Shown: piece after piece, positions 7,096-8,393 of the stretch
Numbering within the stretch: position 1 is the stretch's first letter
How the letters are laid out: each line of letters begins with the position of its first letter
Source: Deltaproteobacteria bacterium
GTDB taxonomy: Bacteria > Desulfobacterota > Binatia > Binatales > Binataceae
DNA: 8,393 bases
Assembly (NCBI GenBank): GCA_021780585.1
Contig: JAJXYM010000187.1
Coordinates: 1 to 8,393, forward strand
Direction of reading: 5' to 3'
Translations under genes and position numbers: made by a program
Notes under the pieces: model-generated
What the model saw: the letters and a program-made list of their open reading frames with translations, nothing else
The model's database searches: none
What the model was told of the DNA's origin: nothing

Positions 7096-7173
7096 GGGGT
7101 CGTAGTTCAGCCCGGTTAGAACGCCGGCCTGTCACGTCGGAAGTCGTGGGTTCAAATCCCATCGGCCCCGCCA
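7096..7173 (+). tRNA. tRNA-Asp (anticodon GTC), CCA encoded
   Basis: A full cloverleaf can be folded. The acceptor stem is GGGGTCG (7096-7102) with CGGCCCC (7163-7169), with one T-G wobble. The D stem is GTTC (7105-7108) with GAAC (7119-7122) around a loop containing GG. The anticodon stem is CCGGC (7124-7128) with GTCGG (7136-7140) and the loop CTGTCAC, placing anticodon GTC at 7131-7133. The T arm is GTGGG-TTCAAAT-CCCAT (7146-7162). G7170 is the discriminator base, the expected identity element for aspartate tRNA, and CCA at 7171-7173 is encoded. It delivers aspartate at GAC and GAU codons. It lies 73 bases upstream of rplM on the same strand, with no U-tract terminator between, so it may be cut from a shared transcript. 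Confidence 0.97.
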
Positions 7174-7246
7174 ACCAAATTTGACCGCGAAGCGCGCGCT
7201 TGCAGATCAGGCGGCGCGATTCGCGCAGCCGGCAGGTGCAGGGAAC

Positions 7247-7693
7247 TTGAAGCTGACCGAACAGACCAGGAGCGTATCGCGCGAAAACGCGTTGCGGGAG
7301 CGCCGCTGGATTCTTATCGACGCCGAGGGCCGGCCGCTCGGCCGCGTCGCCGCGCGCGCCGCCAGCGTGCTCCGCGGCAAGCATCGCCCGGACTTCACGC
7401 CCAATCAGGACGCGGGCGATTTCGTCGTCGTGATCAACGCCGCCAAGGTCAAGCTGACGGGCGCCAAGCTCACCGACAAAATTTATCATCGCCATACCGG
7501 ATTTCCCGGCGGAATCCGCACCACCACCGCCGGCAAGCTGCTCGAAAGCCGTCCGGAACGGCTGGTCGAGATGGCGGTGCATGGGATGCTGCCGAAGAAT
7601 CGGCTGGGGCGGCGCCTGTTCACCAAGCTCAAAGTCTACCGCGGCGGCGAACATCCGCATTTGGCGCAGCAGCCGACCACAATCAGTCTCTAA
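7247..7693 (+). CDS. rplM: 50S ribosomal protein L13
   Basis: L13 is an early-assembly protein of the large ribosomal subunit that binds 23S rRNA. The family is clear from WILIDAEGRPLGRVA near the N-terminus, LRGKHRPDFTP, the GDFVVVINAAKVKLTG block, and the signature VHGMLPKNRLGRRL beginning at residue 111. No ATG exists in the 5' part of the frame. I place the start at TTG 7247, with AGGTG at 7234-7238 and AGGGA just before the codon. This gives 148 residues, close to the usual 142-150. A TTG at 7181 would start only eight bases after the tRNA and add 22 unconserved residues. A TTG at 7292 would leave only five residues before the conserved tryptophan. The gene follows tRNA-Asp and precedes rpsI by 21 bases, the standard L13-S9 operon. 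Confidence 0.93.
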   Translation: MKLTEQTRSVSRENALRERRWILIDAEGRPLGRVAARAASVLRGKHRPDFTPNQDAGDFVVVINAAKVKLTGAKLTDKIYHRHTGFPGGIRTTTAGKLLESRPERLVEMAVHGMLPKNRLGRRLFTKLKVYRGGEHPHLAQQPTTISL

Positions 7694-7714
7694 ATCGCGC
7701 GACACCCGACTACG

Positions 7715-8113
7715 ATGCCAGAAAAGAAGAACGTGATTCGCACGACCGGCCGGCGCAAGACCGCCGTCGCGAGCGTGCGCCTGCTCCCCGGCTCCGGGAC
7801 GCTAACCGTCAACGATCGCTCGCTCGAGGACTACTTTCCGCGCGACACCGCCCGGATGCGGATACTGGAGCCGTTCGAGATTACCGAGACGCGCGGCCAG
7901 TACGACGCGATCATCAGCGTCAACGGCGGCGGCTCTTCGGCGCAGGCCGACGCGGTGCGTCACGGCATCTCGCGCGCGCTGGTCGCGGTTTCCGAAGCGA
8001 TGCGGCCGGCGTTGCGCAAGAACGGGATGCTCACGCGCGACCCGCGCGAGGTCGAGCGCAAGAAGTACGGCCATCACAAGGCCCGCAAGCGTCCGCAGTA
8101 CTCCAAGCGGTAA
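7715..8113 (+). CDS. rpsI: 30S ribosomal protein S9
   Basis: S9 belongs to the small-subunit head; its C-terminal tail reaches the P-site tRNA. The 132-residue product has the opening TGRRKTAVASVRL (11-23), the family signature GGGSSAQADAVRHGISRAL (71-89), the stretch LTRDPREVERKKYG (106-119), and the invariant basic end KRPQYSKR, so the gene is complete. The start is ATG 7715, 21 bases after the rplM stop. No Shine-Dalgarno-like purine run lies in those bases, so initiation may depend on ribosomes arriving from rplM. A strong hairpin follows at 8134-8164 before argC. The rplM-rpsI pair is one of the most conserved bacterial gene pairs. Confidence 0.98.
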   Translation: MPEKKNVIRTTGRRKTAVASVRLLPGSGTLTVNDRSLEDYFPRDTARMRILEPFEITETRGQYDAIISVNGGGSSAQADAVRHGISRALVAVSEAMRPALRKNGMLTRDPREVERKKYGHHKARKRPQYSKR

Positions 8114-8133
8114 AGCGCGCGCTGCGCGCGTGG

Positions 8134-8164
8134 CGGCGTTCGTCCGGCGATCCGGCGAACGCCG
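8134..8164 (+). terminator. Strong GC hairpin between rpsI and argC
   Basis: CGGCGTTCG (8134-8142) pairs with CGAACGCCG (8156-8164), and CCGG (8144-8147) pairs with CCGG (8152-8155) over a CGAT loop, with a single bulged T at 8143. That makes 13 base pairs, starting 20 bases after the rpsI stop. A second GC stem-like repeat, CGCGCGC-T-GCGCGCG at 8116-8130, lies between it and the stop. No U tract follows (the next bases are TGATCGCCCC), so it fits a Rho-linked terminator, a transcript-stabilising 3' stem, or an attenuator before argC. Confidence 0.5.
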
Positions 8165-8301
8165 TGATCGCCCCGCCCGGCTCCCGCCGCACGGCCCGCC
8201 CCCTGTTGAAGAATCGGGCGAGCCATATGGCGAGCGCCGGGCGTTCGTGATACTTGGATTAAATCGCAATTAAAGTTTTGGGAGGCGCCTCGGGACCCCT
8301 G

Positions 8302-8393
8302 ATGGCTTCGCACGACCGGGTTAAGGTAGCGGTATTAGGTGCTTCCGGCTATTCCGGAATCGAAGCGGTGCGGATCCTTGCCGGGCATCCGTT
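8302..8393 (+). CDS. argC: N-acetyl-gamma-glutamyl-phosphate reductase, N-terminal fragment (cut by window end)
   Basis: ArgC reduces N-acetyl-glutamyl-5-phosphate to its semialdehyde with NADPH, the third step of arginine synthesis. Only 30 codons lie in the window, but VKVAVLGASGYSGIEAVRIL carries the Rossmann dinucleotide motif GASGYSG (13-19) in the form characteristic of ArgC. The placement after rplM-rpsI also fits deltaproteobacterial gene order as I recall it. ATG 8302 is the natural start, since the conserved strand begins about seven residues later. The nearest strong Shine-Dalgarno, GGGAGG at 8280-8285, is about 16 bases upstream, longer than usual. An in-frame CTG at 8299 is less likely. 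An AT-rich patch at about 8250-8279 could carry its own promoter, though I found no good hexamer pair there. Confidence 0.88.
   Translation, partial: MASHDRVKVAVLGASGYSGIEAVRILAGHP

Noticed and set aside
7190..7201. AAGCGCGCGCTT palindrome between tRNA-Asp and rplM
   Set aside because: It is mostly alternating GC, common in this composition, and nothing else marks it as a binding site.
7181..7246. TTG 7181 as the rplM start (170 residues)
   Set aside because: It begins eight bases after the tRNA CCA end, has no ribosome binding site, and adds 22 residues not seen in L13. TTG 7247 fits the family length better.
8222..8231. GCCATATGGC palindrome upstream of argC as an operator
   Set aside because: A single 10-base palindrome is expected several times by chance in a window of this size. 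No second copy or arginine-repressor-like half sites were seen.
1..8393. CRISPR arrays, insertion sequences, prophage or attachment sites
   Set aside because: There are no regularly spaced repeats, transposase or integrase genes, terminal inverted repeats, or duplicated tRNA 3' end sequences. All gene-sized stretches are accounted for by ordinary genes.

Overview
This is a GC-rich bacterial chromosomal segment, roughly 60-65% G+C by eye, made up almost entirely of housekeeping genes. Two things point to a Gram-negative soil or environmental lineage near the former Deltaproteobacteria or the Binatota: the order rplM-rpsI-argC at the right end, and an exported PQQ-like beta-propeller of a type common in soil bacteria. 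That placement is an inference from memory of gene order and family distribution. No marker here fixes the taxon. I see no phage, transposon, plasmid or CRISPR signature.

Layout, left to right. (1) 1-114 is the alanine-rich C-terminal tail of an unidentified + strand gene. (2) 175-2238, minus strand, is a full-length glutamine-dependent NAD+ synthetase (nadE) with both active sites intact. (3) 2520-2819, plus strand, is a 99-residue zinc-ribbon protein of unknown function, divergent from nadE. (4) 2845-4518, minus strand, is dihydroxy-acid dehydratase (ilvD), convergent with the zinc-ribbon gene. (5) 4646-5164, minus strand, is a small VanZ-like membrane protein upstream of ilvD. (6) 5276-6946, plus strand, is the exported propeller protein, divergent from the VanZ gene. 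(7) 7096-7173 is tRNA-Asp(GTC), followed on the same strand by rplM (7247-7693), rpsI (7715-8113) and the start of argC (8302 to the window end).

How the genes relate. The right-hand block looks like one or two transcription units. A promoter-like element sits just upstream of tRNA-Asp, and no U-tract terminator lies between the tRNA and rpsI, so tRNA and ribosomal proteins L13 and S9 may be co-transcribed. A strong GC hairpin and an AT-rich patch separate rpsI from argC. The left half is a set of single genes in alternating orientation, with no intergenic stretch over 300 bases. nadE makes NAD+, ilvD serves valine, isoleucine and leucine synthesis, and argC serves arginine synthesis. They share no obvious pathway.

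I did not find a convincing undescribed system. The points most worth a second look are the marked over-representation of CGATCG/GCGATCGC words, the strong hairpin between rpsI and argC, the non-ATG start and tRNA linkage of rplM, the zinc-ribbon orphan, and a short ORF overlapping the nadE start.
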